Below are positions 16,927 through 25,085 of a stretch of 43,898 nt of DNA, piece by piece (positions within the stretch are counted from its first letter, which is position 1; every line of letters starts with the position of its first letter). Under the pieces are notes generated by a model, which had not been told where the DNA came from, made no database searches, and saw only the letters and a program-made list of their open reading frames with translations. Source of the stretch: a bacterium. Lineage in GTDB: Bacteria > Armatimonadota > Chthonomonadetes > Chthonomonadales > JAMCWF01. Location of the stretch: contig JAKBZR010000017.1 in the NCBI GenBank assembly GCA_021842405.1, forward strand, positions 1-43,898, in the 5' to 3' direction. Both the position numbers and the translations under genes were made by a program.

Positions 16927-17084
16927 TGGCCCCCTCTCCACTTGCGGGGAGGGAGTTTAGCGGCGGTGCTTTTATCTTGCCCCCCCAGTCCCTCTTAATC
17001 CCCTCCCCCGTTTACGGGGGAGGGTTAGGGTGGGGGCGGGCATCCAATATGGTCGTAAATCATTCCCCGAAAACTGAACTCTTA
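16927..17084. repeat. MITE-like element (copy e), left inverted repeat missing
   Basis: Closely follows the interior and right part of the 1650-1850 copy (GGGAGGGAGTTTAGCGGCGG, CCCCCCAGTCCCTC, AATATGGTCGTAAATC) and ends AAAACTGAACTCTTA. The left end has no GTTCAGTT motif. It lies beyond the 3' end of the flippase gene. Confidence 0.8.
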
Positions 17085-17160
17085 CCCGCCGCTTGTAAAA
17101 ATTACTGAATTGGCATAAAATTTGCACCGTAGAAATGCGGGAATATCGGCCGATTATTGC

Positions 17161-18672
17161 TTAGTCTTGCGAAATAGTTGTAAAATCTTCGGCTGAAGTG
17201 TTGCGAAAGCGGTTGCGAACAATGTCGAAAATTGGAGCGACCTGGTCGCGGCGTATCGCCCCAGCCCAGATGGCGGCTGGGATGTAGGCCAGCACGGCCA
17301 GTAACACCCAACCGATCAACGAAATTCGGTTCGGCATGGGAAGCTCCAGAATTAATGCTGGAACGACTGCGGCCAGCAGTCCACGACCGATCGCTTTAAG
17401 GTTTACCCGAACCAATCCGGGAACCTTCATATAGCGGATATAAATGTTGACGATGAAGACTTCGGTGAGTTCGGCCGCAATGACGCCTCCAACCGCACCG
17501 TTGTCCATCCAGCGCTGAAACAGAATAATCAAGATAGCGGTCAATATTAAATTGAGAGGAGCGGCGTAAAGCGCAACTCGAGCTTGTTTGTTGACCTGAT
17601 TGCTGGCGATGAGCAGCATCCCATAGTACATGCTGGACCAGCGGATCAGTAAAAAGAAGCCCGAGATCCGAAGGATGGCGGGCACATGTTGAACGAAATC
17701 GCGCGGATAGCCCAGCGCGTAGACGATCGCTTCAGGGCGCAGGATAAACAGCAGTGCGAAGGGAATCGCGATGACCAGACCGGGGCTGATCACTCGGAAC
17801 GCAAGGCGGGTGTAGTCATCAGGGGACTTCTCAAAAGAGCGGGTAAGGATCGGCAACATAACGCTGACGATGGCGGAGGGAATTACAAAAACCAGGCTCA
17901 GCAGCCGCTCGGAAGTGACGTACCAGCCGTTAGCGGCGTAACTGGCGAAGGCGCAGAGCATGTAGGTGGTGGTCGGCGTGCCATACATCCAGACCGAAAT
18001 GCTGTAAAGGAAATAGGGCGAGCCGGCACGCAGAAATCGCCGAAAATCGGCGCGGTGGACACGAACCAGGCGAAGTCGGCTGCCCCGCTTTGTCCAGGCG
18101 ACCGTTAGCCCAACCAGCCGCTGGACGACACCGCCCATCGCAGCGCCGATCATTTTGCCGCTGAGTGGAGCGATGGTGAAAACCGACCCGATGCGGGTGG
18201 CGGTGCCGGCCGTTTTGGCCAACATCTGAGAGGTGGCGAAATTGCCGAAATGGGTGTGTGCCTGCCGGAATGCCAGCGCCGCATCCAGCAGCCAGGTTAA
18301 ATAGGTGGCGATCGCATTAATGATGAGCAAAATGGTGATGAGACGGTCGTGAACCAGGAAATGGGTGACCAAACAGATGGCCGCGATGATGGGTATGCCG
18401 ACCAGGGTACGGAAAATCAACACGGTGGTCAGAAGGCGATCGGAATCCTCCTGGCCGGAGGCGACCTCGCGGATAATCTGGGTGGCGCCGCCGAAGGAGA
18501 CCAGCACGCCGGCGATGCTGAGCACCGCACCGGCGAACGAAAGCTTCCCGATGCCGGTGGAACCCAAATAACGAGGCAATATGGCCACTTCGATCAGGCC
18601 GAGGATCCAAAGCCATGCCTGCGAGATGAAAATGGCGGCGATGCTGCGTATGGCGAGATGAGAGCGTTTCAA
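17161..18672 (-). CDS. Wzx-like polysaccharide flippase (MOP superfamily)
   Basis: 503 aa, about 12-14 hydrophobic segments spread over the whole length, with the opening AAIFISQAWLWILGLIEVAILPRYLG and GKLSFAGAVLSIAGVLVSFGG that is typical of polysaccharide transport proteins (Polysacc_synt family). It would flip lipid-linked oligosaccharides across the cytoplasmic membrane. It begins with TTG at 18672; no in-frame ATG occurs before the first membrane segment, and no clear ribosome site is visible, so the start is uncertain. It is divergent from the glycosyltransferase genes and probably serves the same glycan pathway. Wzx cannot be separated from teichuronic or lipid II-type flippases by eye. 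Confidence 0.88.
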   Translation of the reverse strand: MKRSHLAIRSIAAIFISQAWLWILGLIEVAILPRYLGSTGIGKLSFAGAVLSIAGVLVSFGGATQIIREVASGQEDSDRLLTTVLIFRTLVGIPIIAAICLVTHFLVHDRLITILLIINAIATYLTWLLDAALAFRQAHTHFGNFATSQMLAKTAGTATRIGSVFTIAPLSGKMIGAAMGGVVQRLVGLTVAWTKRGSRLRLVRVHRADFRRFLRAGSPYFLYSISVWMYGTPTTTYMLCAFASYAANGWYVTSERLLSLVFVIPSAIVSVMLPILTRSFEKSPDDYTRLAFRVISPGLVIAIPFALLFILRPEAIVYALGYPRDFVQHVPAILRISGFFLLIRWSSMYYGMLLIASNQVNKQARVALYAAPLNLILTAILIILFQRWMDNGAVGGVIAAELTEVFIVNIYIRYMKVPGLVRVNLKAIGRGLLAAVVPALILELPMPNRISLIGWVLLAVLAYIPAAIWAGAIRRDQVAPIFDIVRNRFRNTSAEDFTTISQD

Positions 18673-18729
18673 TCTGATATGAATTCCAAATCTGCAACGA
18701 CGACGAAACCGGCTTTTAATCGGTAGAAT

Positions 18730-18866
18730 GAGTTCAATTCTCTGGGTAATTTAGGTAGCAGCGTCATGCCCATATCGTAATTATCAACACCCTCACCCCT
18801 TGTGGGGGAGGGTTGGGGTGGGGGGGTGCCCAATGCTGCAACAAAACATTCCCATAAAATTGAACT
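18730..18866. repeat. MITE-like element (copy f), short version
   Basis: Starts GAGTTCAATTCTCTGGG and ends CCCATAAAATTGAACTT, so both terminal inverted repeats are present around a single C-rich/G-rich hairpin. The left half matches the copy at 5304. It sits between the divergent flippase and GT4 genes. Confidence 0.8.
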
Positions 18867-18910
18867 TTTGCAATCAGCCGATTACGCTAATGATACCTGT
18901 ATGCTAATCC

Positions 18911-18916
18911 TATAAT
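18911..18916 (+). promoter_or_regulatory. Possible -10 box for the GT4 gene
   Basis: TATAAT lies 45 bp beyond the MITE-like element and 64 bp before the GT4 ATG. No recognisable -35 hexamer lies at the standard distance. Confidence 0.35.
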
Positions 18917-18979
18917 GTGTGTTTGGAAGTTAAAACTTTAGAATTTTAAGCGATATTTAACGAGTAGAAATTGCGGGCG

Positions 18980-20173
18980 ATGGCAGTACCAACTAAATCT
19001 ACAACTGGCGCAGCGGCGGCAATTCAACGCGAACAGCCTTCAAAAGGTGGCCCGCGCGTCGGCGTCATTATGTCCACCGAGGTGGGACTGAAGGCGCAGT
19101 ACCTCAATTGGCGGCGCTATCTGACACCGGAACTGGGCATCGAACCGGTATGGGTCGTGATTGACTGGTGGAAATCGGATGGCCGACTGGAAAGACTGCC
19201 GGTGTTGCCGTCCTCCATCAAAGCGCGAATCCGGGCGCAACTCGAGCTTCGTGAAGGGCTGAAGAAGGGGCCGTTCGACGCGCTCATACTGGCCAGCGCG
19301 GTTGCCCTGCCGGGCGGCAACCAGCTCCTCGATCGCCAACCTTACGCCATCCTGACCGATGTTACGCCAACTCAGCTCTTCTCCTTCGGCGACCTCTACG
19401 GCAAGCATCGCACCGGCTTGAAAGCGATTGATCGTAAAAAGCACGCGCTCTGGAGCGAGCGATACCGCAATGCGGCCGCCCTCTTCCCCTGGACCCAGTG
19501 GACCGCAAACAGCATGATCGAGGATTACGGCGCCGATCCGAGCCGCGTGCACGTGATCCCGCCGGGAGTGGATCTCGAGCGATGGCAGTTTGAGACGCGA
19601 TCCCCGGATGACGGCAAAGTCAACATTTTGTTCGTCGGCGGTGATTTTTACCGTAAGGGGGGCGACCAGCTTCTGAATTGGGCGGCGAACACCCCGGCCC
19701 GCAATTGGACCCTCCACCTGGTAACGCACGATCCGGTTGCGGCATCGAACGATTGCGTGCGGGTATACAATGATATGACGCCGGGCGATCCGAAGCTCAT
19801 CGAGCTTTATCGGCAAGCCCATCTCTTCGTGCTGCCCTCGCGGGGAGATTGCTCGCCGGTCAGCGCGATGGAGGCGCTGGCGGCCGGCCTGCCGGTCATC
19901 CTCACGCAAACCGGCGCCACCGCGGAAGTGGTGCGCGATGGCGATACCGGCTTCCTCATACCGATTGGCGATGAGCAGGCGCTGGCCGACCGACTGGAGA
20001 AGTTGATCGCCAATCCGGAATTGCGTTTTGAAATGGGCCAGGCCGCCCGCGCCGACGCCGAAAACCGTTACGATGCCGCCCGTAACATTAAAATGGTAAT
20101 CTCGATATTGAGGGCAGCGATTGGGGATTCCCAATTTGATGCCAGTCATGCTGTGGTGAGGAATTCGGGCTAA
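18980..20173 (+). CDS. Glycosyltransferase family 4
   Basis: 397 aa, GT-B fold. The C-terminal half has the retaining GT4 features: NILFVGGDFYRKGG (about 215), LFVLPSRGDCSPVSAMEALAAGLPVI (about 277-302) with the E-x7-E region, and GATAEVVRDGDTGFLIPIGD. It transfers a sugar from a nucleotide-sugar donor to a growing glycan at the inner face of the membrane. ATG 18980 is chosen over an in-frame TTG at 18971. Closest in pattern to GT4 enzymes of exopolysaccharide loci; donor and linkage unknown. It is not closely related to the two GT4 genes at 25086 and 27296. Confidence 0.88.
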   Translation: MAVPTKSTTGAAAAIQREQPSKGGPRVGVIMSTEVGLKAQYLNWRRYLTPELGIEPVWVVIDWWKSDGRLERLPVLPSSIKARIRAQLELREGLKKGPFDALILASAVALPGGNQLLDRQPYAILTDVTPTQLFSFGDLYGKHRTGLKAIDRKKHALWSERYRNAAALFPWTQWTANSMIEDYGADPSRVHVIPPGVDLERWQFETRSPDDGKVNILFVGGDFYRKGGDQLLNWAANTPARNWTLHLVTHDPVAASNDCVRVYNDMTPGDPKLIELYRQAHLFVLPSRGDCSPVSAMEALAAGLPVILTQTGATAEVVRDGDTGFLIPIGDEQALADRLEKLIANPELRFEMGQAARADAENRYDAARNIKMVISILRAAIGDSQFDASHAVVRNSG

Positions 20174-20249
20174 GCGTCCAAAATAATAATGAAATAATCA
20201 TCGCCCTTATGGGGGAGAGTCCTGCAGGAAGGACCAGAGTAAGGTCGCC

Positions 20250-20400
20250 CCTTAACGTCATTCCCGCGAAAGCGGGAATCCAGAAAGCCGGGGTGGGTCG
20301 TACCCTTAACGTCATTCCCGCGAAAGCGGGAATCCAACAAACCGGGGTGAGCCGTACCCTTAACGTCATTCCCGCGAACGCGGGAATCCAGAAAACCTGG
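20250..20400 (+). repeat. Three tandem 54-bp units with dRS3-like palindromes
   Basis: Palindromes ATTCCCGCGAAAGCGGGAAT at 20260-20279 and 20314-20333, and ATTCCCGCGAACGCGGGAAT at 20368-20387, spaced exactly 54 bp, with linker ACCCTTAACGTC. Since 54 is a multiple of three the region stays open and reads in frame into the nuclease gene that follows. Confidence 0.92.
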
Positions 20401-20694
20401 ATGGAATTGAAACAACCATTCGTTTATATCTTGGCCAGTCAGCGTAATGGCACACTCTATACGGGCGTTACCAGCGACCTAAGCAAAAGAATTTGGGAGC
20501 ACAAGAACGATCTGATTGAAGGTTTCACTAAGAAATATGGCGTCCACCGACTAGTGTATTATGAATTTCACAATGACATGGCAACTGCCATCACGAGAGA
20601 AAAGCAGATCAAGAAGTGGAGACGCGCCTGGAAGGTGGAATTGATCGAACATGACAACCCGGATTGGCGTGATCGGTGGGATGAATTGGTTTAG
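20401..20694 (+). CDS. Small GIY-YIG nuclease (YhbQ/UPF0213-like)
   Basis: 97 aa, single GIY-YIG domain: FVYILASQRNGTLYTGVTSDLSKRIWEHKN contains the YVYIL...LYTGVT core (the GIY and YIG positions), the catalytic Arg in LSKRIWEH, and a C-terminal Glu in ITREKQIKKWRRAWK. Standalone domains of this type are common; some act on DNA, most are uncharacterised. ATG 20401 is the first codon after the repeat array. An upstream frame of 64 codons exists but consists of translated repeat (VIPAKAGIQ-type), so I do not include it. The stop overlaps the start of a 16-bp tandem repeat. The gene lies within a 1.1-kb repeat island between glycosyltransferase genes. Confidence 0.88.
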   Translation: MELKQPFVYILASQRNGTLYTGVTSDLSKRIWEHKNDLIEGFTKKYGVHRLVYYEFHNDMATAITREKQIKKWRRAWKVELIEHDNPDWRDRWDELV

Positions 20695-20748
20695 GGATGG
20701 ATTGGTTTAGGGATGGATTGGTTTAGGGATGGATTGGTTTAGGGATGG
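20685..20748 (+). repeat. 16-bp tandem repeat, four perfect copies
   Basis: Unit ATTGGTTTAGGGATGG at 20685, 20701, 20717 and 20733. The first unit contains the nuclease stop codon. The next bases begin another dRS3-like palindrome (ATTCCC at 20749). Confidence 0.95.
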
Positions 20749-21360
20749 ATTCCCGCGTTCGCGGGAATGACGCAGAGGGGCCACCCCGCCCCGGTTCACC
20801 CCAACAACGGAGTAGTCGTCATTCCCGCGAACGCGGGAATCCAGAAAGCCGGGGTGGGCCGTACCCTTAACGTCATTCCCGCGAAAGCGGGAATGACGGC
20901 AGGTGGGTGGATATTGGAAATCTGCGATAATGACCGCTGTTACGCGGTGGGAGCGCTGAGGGTAGGAGAATGACCGGACGGATGGATTCCCGCGTACGCG
21001 GGAATGACGGCAGGTGGGTGGATATTGAAAACCTGCGGGAGGGATGGATTCCCGCTTTCGCGGGAATGACGATTATTCTTTTATTGGGGGAGGGCCAAGT
21101 CATAGTCCCCCTCTCCCCCTTGTGGGGAAAAAGTAATCGCCCTCCCCCGTGGGAGAGTCCTCCAGGAAGGACCAGAGTAAGGTCGCCCCTCCACGTCATT
21201 CCCGCGAAAGCGGGAATCCAGGAGTGGCGAGTGTGGAGGAATGACCGGAGGGATGGATTCCCGCTTTCGCGGGAATGACGATTATTCTTTTATTGGGGGA
21301 AGGCCAAGTCATAGTCCCCCTCTCCCCCTTGTGGGGAAAAAGTAATCGCCCTCCCCCGTG
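20749..21360. repeat. Repeat island: seven more dRS3-like palindromes plus duplicated linkers
   Basis: ATTCCC-N8-GGGAAT palindromes at 20749, 20821, 20875, 20986, 21048, 21198 and 21257, in both orientations. The linker at about 21069-21165 (TTATTCTTTTATTGGGGGAG and a C-rich hairpin) recurs at 21278-21362. The segment AGGACCAGAGTAAGGTCGCC (about 21168) also occurs at 20230. No gene recognised. Confidence 0.88.
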
Positions 21361-21386
21361 GGGGGGTACAAGCGAGCAAAAATACG

Positions 21387-22343
21387 ATGAACCAAGTATC
21401 CATTATCATTCCGACCTACAACGGAGAGCGCTTCCTGGCCGCTACTCTGGACAGCGTGCTGGCCCAGACCTTCACCGACTGGGAGTGCATCGTGGTGGAT
21501 GACGGCTCCAAAGACGGCTCCGCCGCCATCGTGGAGCGATACGCCGCCCAAGACGACCGCATCCGGCTGGTGCGCCAGGCCAACGGCGGCATCGCGAGCG
21601 CCCGCAATCGTGGCCTGGCCGAAGCCGATCCCGACTCCAAATATCTATCATTCTTGGATCATGACGATGTTTGGGAGCCGGATGCGCTGGCGACATTGAA
21701 GGCCGCGCTGGATGCCAATCCCGCTGCATCGGCCGCCCACGGCATCGCGCGTTATATTGGATCCGACGGCAAGCTCTTTTCACCGGGGGAATTGGAGAAG
21801 AAAGGTCACGTTCGCTATATCGCACGAAAAAACCGGCTGATCCAACTTTTAGCCAAGGAGCCGACCGGCTTTCCGACGATCATCCTTTGGAACCCGATGT
21901 GCACCGCCGGGCTTGCGCTGATCCGCCGCTCCGTATTGCAGTCGGTCGGCGGCTTCGATCCGAAGGCGGTGCCGGCCGACGACTGGGACATGTGGATCCG
22001 GCTGGCCCGCCGTGGGATACTTGTTTTTGTGGAGAAGGTGGTTCTCGGCTGGCGAAAACATGATTGGAACACCTCCAACGATGACCGGCGCATGGCGGGA
22101 GCGGTTCGCTATGTCATTCAGAAAACGTACCTCTCCCCGGAAAATACGGAGGAGCAGCGCCGCATTCTCTGGAGCTCCTGGAAGGCGCTGCAACTGGGGA
22201 TGTGGCGCTTCAAGGCCGAGATGGTGCGATCCGACCTGCAGCGGGGAAGGATGGTCCCGGCCGCCAAGCAGTTGGTTTATGGTATCCGCCATCTGGTTCG
22301 GTACGTGCGGGGCGTTCCCTTCCGGGTGCCGGAGCGGGGATAG
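21387..22343 (+). CDS. Glycosyltransferase family 2 (first paralogue)
   Basis: 318 aa, GT-A fold, inverting. VSIIIPTYNGERFLAATLDS opens the domain, VVDDGSKDGS holds the nucleotide-binding Asp, and FLDHDDVWEPD (about residue 91) is the DXD metal site. DDWDMWIRLARRG carries the conserved ED/DWD acid region (about 193). It adds a sugar to a lipid-linked or surface glycan in the cytoplasm. Its first 130 codons are very close to the genes at 23062 and 24033, and the 20 bp before the ATG (ACAAGCGAGCAAAAATACG) match 23062 exactly. No strong ribosome site. Confidence 0.9.
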   Translation: MNQVSIIIPTYNGERFLAATLDSVLAQTFTDWECIVVDDGSKDGSAAIVERYAAQDDRIRLVRQANGGIASARNRGLAEADPDSKYLSFLDHDDVWEPDALATLKAALDANPAASAAHGIARYIGSDGKLFSPGELEKKGHVRYIARKNRLIQLLAKEPTGFPTIILWNPMCTAGLALIRRSVLQSVGGFDPKAVPADDWDMWIRLARRGILVFVEKVVLGWRKHDWNTSNDDRRMAGAVRYVIQKTYLSPENTEEQRRILWSSWKALQLGMWRFKAEMVRSDLQRGRMVPAAKQLVYGIRHLVRYVRGVPFRVPERG

Positions 22344-22399
22344 GAGAGAGTGGTGCGCCCAGATCATAAAGTTGAGCCGTCATCGCCGCCGACCGCCTC

Positions 22400-22465
22400 G
22401 TGGAGGGGAGCCAAGTCATAGTCACCCTCCCCCCTCCGTGGGGGAGGGCTAGGGTGGGGGGGCGT
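22400..22465. repeat. CCCTCCCCC/GGGGGAGGG hairpin repeat before the DUF559 gene
   Basis: Contains CACCCTCCCCCCTCCGTGGG followed by GGAGGGCTAGGGTGGGGG. The same block stands before the second GT2 gene (22997-23040). In frame it reads VTLPPPWGRARVGG directly into both downstream coding regions. Confidence 0.85.
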
Positions 22466-22795
22466 ATGCACACCTCATTTGCTCGAGAGCTACGAAAAAG
22501 CTCTACCGAAGCGGAGAAAATGTTATGGAGGCGCCTTCGCTTACGCCAAATAGGAGGATACAAATTCCGGCGCCAGCAGCCGGTGGGCGCCTACATCGTT
22601 GATTTTGTCTGCTTTGAGAAAAAGCTAATTGTGGAGCTGGATGGCGGTCAGCACGCGGAGCGAGTATCATACGATGGAGAGCGGACTGCGTGGTTAGAAT
22701 CACAGGGGTTCAACGTTTTACGATTTTGGAATCATGAGGTACTTGGGCAGATCGAGGCGGTGAAAAGTGTGATTTACCGAGCTTTAATGGAATAA
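22466..22795 (+). CDS. DUF559 endonuclease-fold protein
   Basis: 109 aa, DUF559 (PD-(D/E)XK-like, related to Vsr-type nucleases). Diagnostic pieces: STEAEKMLWRRLRLRQIGGY, FRRQQPVGAYIVDFVCFEKK and LIVELDGGQHAER (residues about 24-78), where VDF and ELDGGQH are the D and E-x-D/Q catalytic region, then RTAWLESQGFNVLRFWNHEV. It probably cuts DNA, but no biological role is established for standalone members. ATG 22466 is the first codon after the repeat; the upstream frame to 22400 is translated repeat. G-rich repeats also follow it (22802-22850). It is flanked by two GT2 paralogues. Confidence 0.88.
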   Translation: MHTSFARELRKSSTEAEKMLWRRLRLRQIGGYKFRRQQPVGAYIVDFVCFEKKLIVELDGGQHAERVSYDGERTAWLESQGFNVLRFWNHEVLGQIEAVKSVIYRALME

Positions 22796-23061
22796 GAGTT
22801 ATCATCCCCCCCACCCTGCCCCTCCCCCACGGAGGGGGGAGGGGATTGCTTCTGCGGAGGGTGAGAGGAAGAATTCACAGCTTCAGATAAAGGCCAGAGC
22901 AGATGGGGAGATTATTTTCACACTCGTACGGGAAATATATTTTCTCCCCGTCGTGGAGGAACGAGCGTATCACCCTCCCCCTTGTAGGGGAGAAAATAGT
23001 CACCCTCCCCCCTCCGTGGGGGAGGGCTAGGGTGGGGGGGGTACAAGCGAGCAAAAATACG
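22796..23061. repeat. G-rich repeat block between DUF559 and the second GT2
   Basis: C-rich/G-rich hairpins at about 22802-22850 and 22997-23040, plus a weaker one near 22975-22992 (CCCCCTTGTAGGGGA). The last 60 bases before the GT2 ATG combine the repeat and the ACAAGCGAGCAAAAATACG leader shared with 21368-21386. No gene. Confidence 0.8.
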
Positions 23062-24015
23062 ATGAACCAAGTATCCATTATCATACCGGCCTATAACGCG
23101 GAGCGATTCCTGGCCGCCACCCTGGACAGCGTGCTGGCCCAGACCTTCGCCGACTGGGAGTGCGTCATCGTGGATGACGGCTCCAGCGACCGCACCGGCG
23201 CCATCGCGGAGGAGTACGCCCAGCGTGACGGCCGTTTTCGGGCGGTTCATCAGGCGAACGGCGGGCAAGCGGCAGCCCGAAACTCCGGAATCGAGGCCGG
23301 CAATCCGGAATGCCCATATATCATCTTTTTAGACAGCGACGATCTCTGGGAACCGGATGCGCTGGAGGTTCTTACCGGTACGCTGAGCCGACACCCGGAA
23401 GCGGTCGGAGCGCATGGCATGGCGCGATATATTGATGAGAACGACAACCCGATCCGAATTGGGGAGCTGGAAGAAAAATTGAGGACGCGCCATATCGTAA
23501 AGGGGAGCCATCTCGTTTCCATTCCGGCGAAACCCTGCACCACCTTTGAAATGCTAGCAACTTTTGGTTGGGATTGCATTGTTACAGGCGCTATTATGGT
23601 GAGGCACCCCATTTTATCCAAGGTTGGACTATTCGATACCAAAACTGACGGCAAGACCTGCGAGGATTGGGATATGTGGCTTCGGATATCGCGATACGGT
23701 GATTTTGCCTTCATAGATAAGGTGGTTTTAAATTATCGTCAATACGGAGCTAATATGTGCCATGTGTCTCAGGATTCATCCCGCATGGTCCAGGGCGAGC
23801 TATATGTTCGCCGCAAAGCCTACAATTGTCCGGATAACACGCCGGAACAGCGGGAACAGGTTGCGCAAGCCTTCCGCGCCGCTCAACGGTATCATGTCGG
23901 ATGGAAATTGAAATTTTGCCGGGAAAGCTTGAGCCGGGGTGATTTTGTCGGAGCGACAAAACAGGCCGCCTATGCCGCCCGCCACTTTGCGCGGATGATA
24001 CAAGGAAGGCCATAG
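23062..24015 (+). CDS. Glycosyltransferase family 2 (second paralogue)
   Basis: 317 aa. Domain signatures: VSIIIPAYNAERFLAATLDS, VIVDDGSSDRTGAIAEEYAQ, FLDSDDLWEPD (DXD, about residue 91) and CEDWDMWLRISRYG (about 197). Same reaction class as its neighbours. The start at 23062 matches the family length and the paralogues; the frame extends 53 codons upstream but through repeat sequence. The 5' third is nearly the same as in 21387 and 24033 while the C-terminal half differs, suggesting that acceptor specificity diverged while the donor domain was kept similar or homogenised. Confidence 0.9.
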   Translation: MNQVSIIIPAYNAERFLAATLDSVLAQTFADWECVIVDDGSSDRTGAIAEEYAQRDGRFRAVHQANGGQAAARNSGIEAGNPECPYIIFLDSDDLWEPDALEVLTGTLSRHPEAVGAHGMARYIDENDNPIRIGELEEKLRTRHIVKGSHLVSIPAKPCTTFEMLATFGWDCIVTGAIMVRHPILSKVGLFDTKTDGKTCEDWDMWLRISRYGDFAFIDKVVLNYRQYGANMCHVSQDSSRMVQGELYVRRKAYNCPDNTPEQREQVAQAFRAAQRYHVGWKLKFCRESLSRGDFVGATKQAAYAARHFARMIQGRP

Positions 24016-24032
24016 GAGATGGATCAGAATCG

Positions 24033-24992
24033 ATGAGCGCAGTATCCATTATCATACCGGCCTATAACGCGGAAAAGTATCTGGCTGCCACGCTGGACAG
24101 CGTGCTGGCCCAGACCTTCGCCGATTGGGAGTGCGTCATCGTGGATGACGGCTCCACCGACCGCACGGGTGCCATCGCTGATGCATATACCGAGCAGGAT
24201 CCGCGTATCCGAGCCGTTCATCAAGCAAACATGCATACGGCCTCAGCACGGAACACCGGCATTACCGCTTCAAATCCTGAATATCCATATGTAGCATTTC
24301 TAGATAACGATGATATCTGGGAGCCGGACGCGCTCGCCGTGTTTTCGGACACTTTGGACCAGCACCCGGAAGCGGTGGGGGTACATGGCGTGGCGCGATA
24401 CATCAACTCAGAAGGCGAGCCGTTTCGCATCGGCGAGCAGGAGGCACTATGCCACCGGCGGCATCGCTTTCAGGATAACCGCGCGGTGTTGATTTCACCG
24501 AATGAACCGACCGATTTGGCAACACTAGCAGTCCACAACTGTATAGTCTGCTGTACCGTAATGGTTCGTCGCTCGATTTTATTAAAGACCGGCTTGTTTG
24601 ACCGAGATATACGGGGCTGTGACGATTATAATATGTGGTTGAGGATGAGCCATTACGGCCCCTTCATTTTCGTTGATCGTATGGTAGGCGGTTATCGCTG
24701 GCATAGTAATAATGTGTCTGGCGATCTAAGGTTAATGGATCGCAATGAAATACTGGCCCGCAGCCGTGCTTTGAATATGCCCAATACGACCGAGGAGGAG
24801 CGGCGATTCCTTCAACTGGGCTATCGTCTATGGGAGCGTGCGATTTCATATTCTCGCCTTCGTGCCGCAGGCGAATTAATCGCACAAGGGCGATTGTTAG
24901 CTGCGGCGCACGAGCTTCGGCGGTCACTGCGTGATTACTGCCGCTCACTGCGGGGATTGCCGCGCTGGAAATCCGGAAAGAGGTTAGCATAA
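24033..24992 (+). CDS. Glycosyltransferase family 2 (third paralogue)
   Basis: 319 aa. VSIIIPAYNAEKYLAATLDS, VIVDDGSTDRTGAIADAY, FLDNDDIWEPD (DXD) and CDDYNMWLRMSHYG are the GT2 landmarks. It lies 17 bp after the second paralogue, without the repeat leader of the other two; GGAGATGG about 12 bases upstream may serve as ribosome site. DNA identity to 23062 is highest over about the first 150 bases and then drops. Confidence 0.9.
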   Translation: MSAVSIIIPAYNAEKYLAATLDSVLAQTFADWECVIVDDGSTDRTGAIADAYTEQDPRIRAVHQANMHTASARNTGITASNPEYPYVAFLDNDDIWEPDALAVFSDTLDQHPEAVGVHGVARYINSEGEPFRIGEQEALCHRRHRFQDNRAVLISPNEPTDLATLAVHNCIVCCTVMVRRSILLKTGLFDRDIRGCDDYNMWLRMSHYGPFIFVDRMVGGYRWHSNNVSGDLRLMDRNEILARSRALNMPNTTEEERRFLQLGYRLWERAISYSRLRAAGELIAQGRLLAAAHELRRSLRDYCRSLRGLPRWKSGKRLA

Positions 24993-25085
24993 AATATTCG
25001 AGTGGGGCAAAGCTTCGCATAAAGCTAAACGATGAATTCGAAGAGGTCATAATATAAAGCAGCTTTTGAGGTAGTAAAGTAACCA

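Noticed and set aside
19040-20149. 369-codon open frame on the minus strand
   Set aside because: Exactly opposite the GT4 gene, with no recognisable domain; a codon-bias shadow.
20209-20400. 64-residue N-terminal extension of the GIY-YIG protein
   Set aside because: Consists only of translated repeats; the domain starts immediately after ATG 20401. It could still be translated, so it is mentioned in the findings.
20250-20900. CRISPR array (evenly spaced repeats, 54-bp period)
   Set aside because: The segments between palindromes are themselves copies of each other, not unique spacers, the palindromes occur in both orientations, and no cas genes are present.
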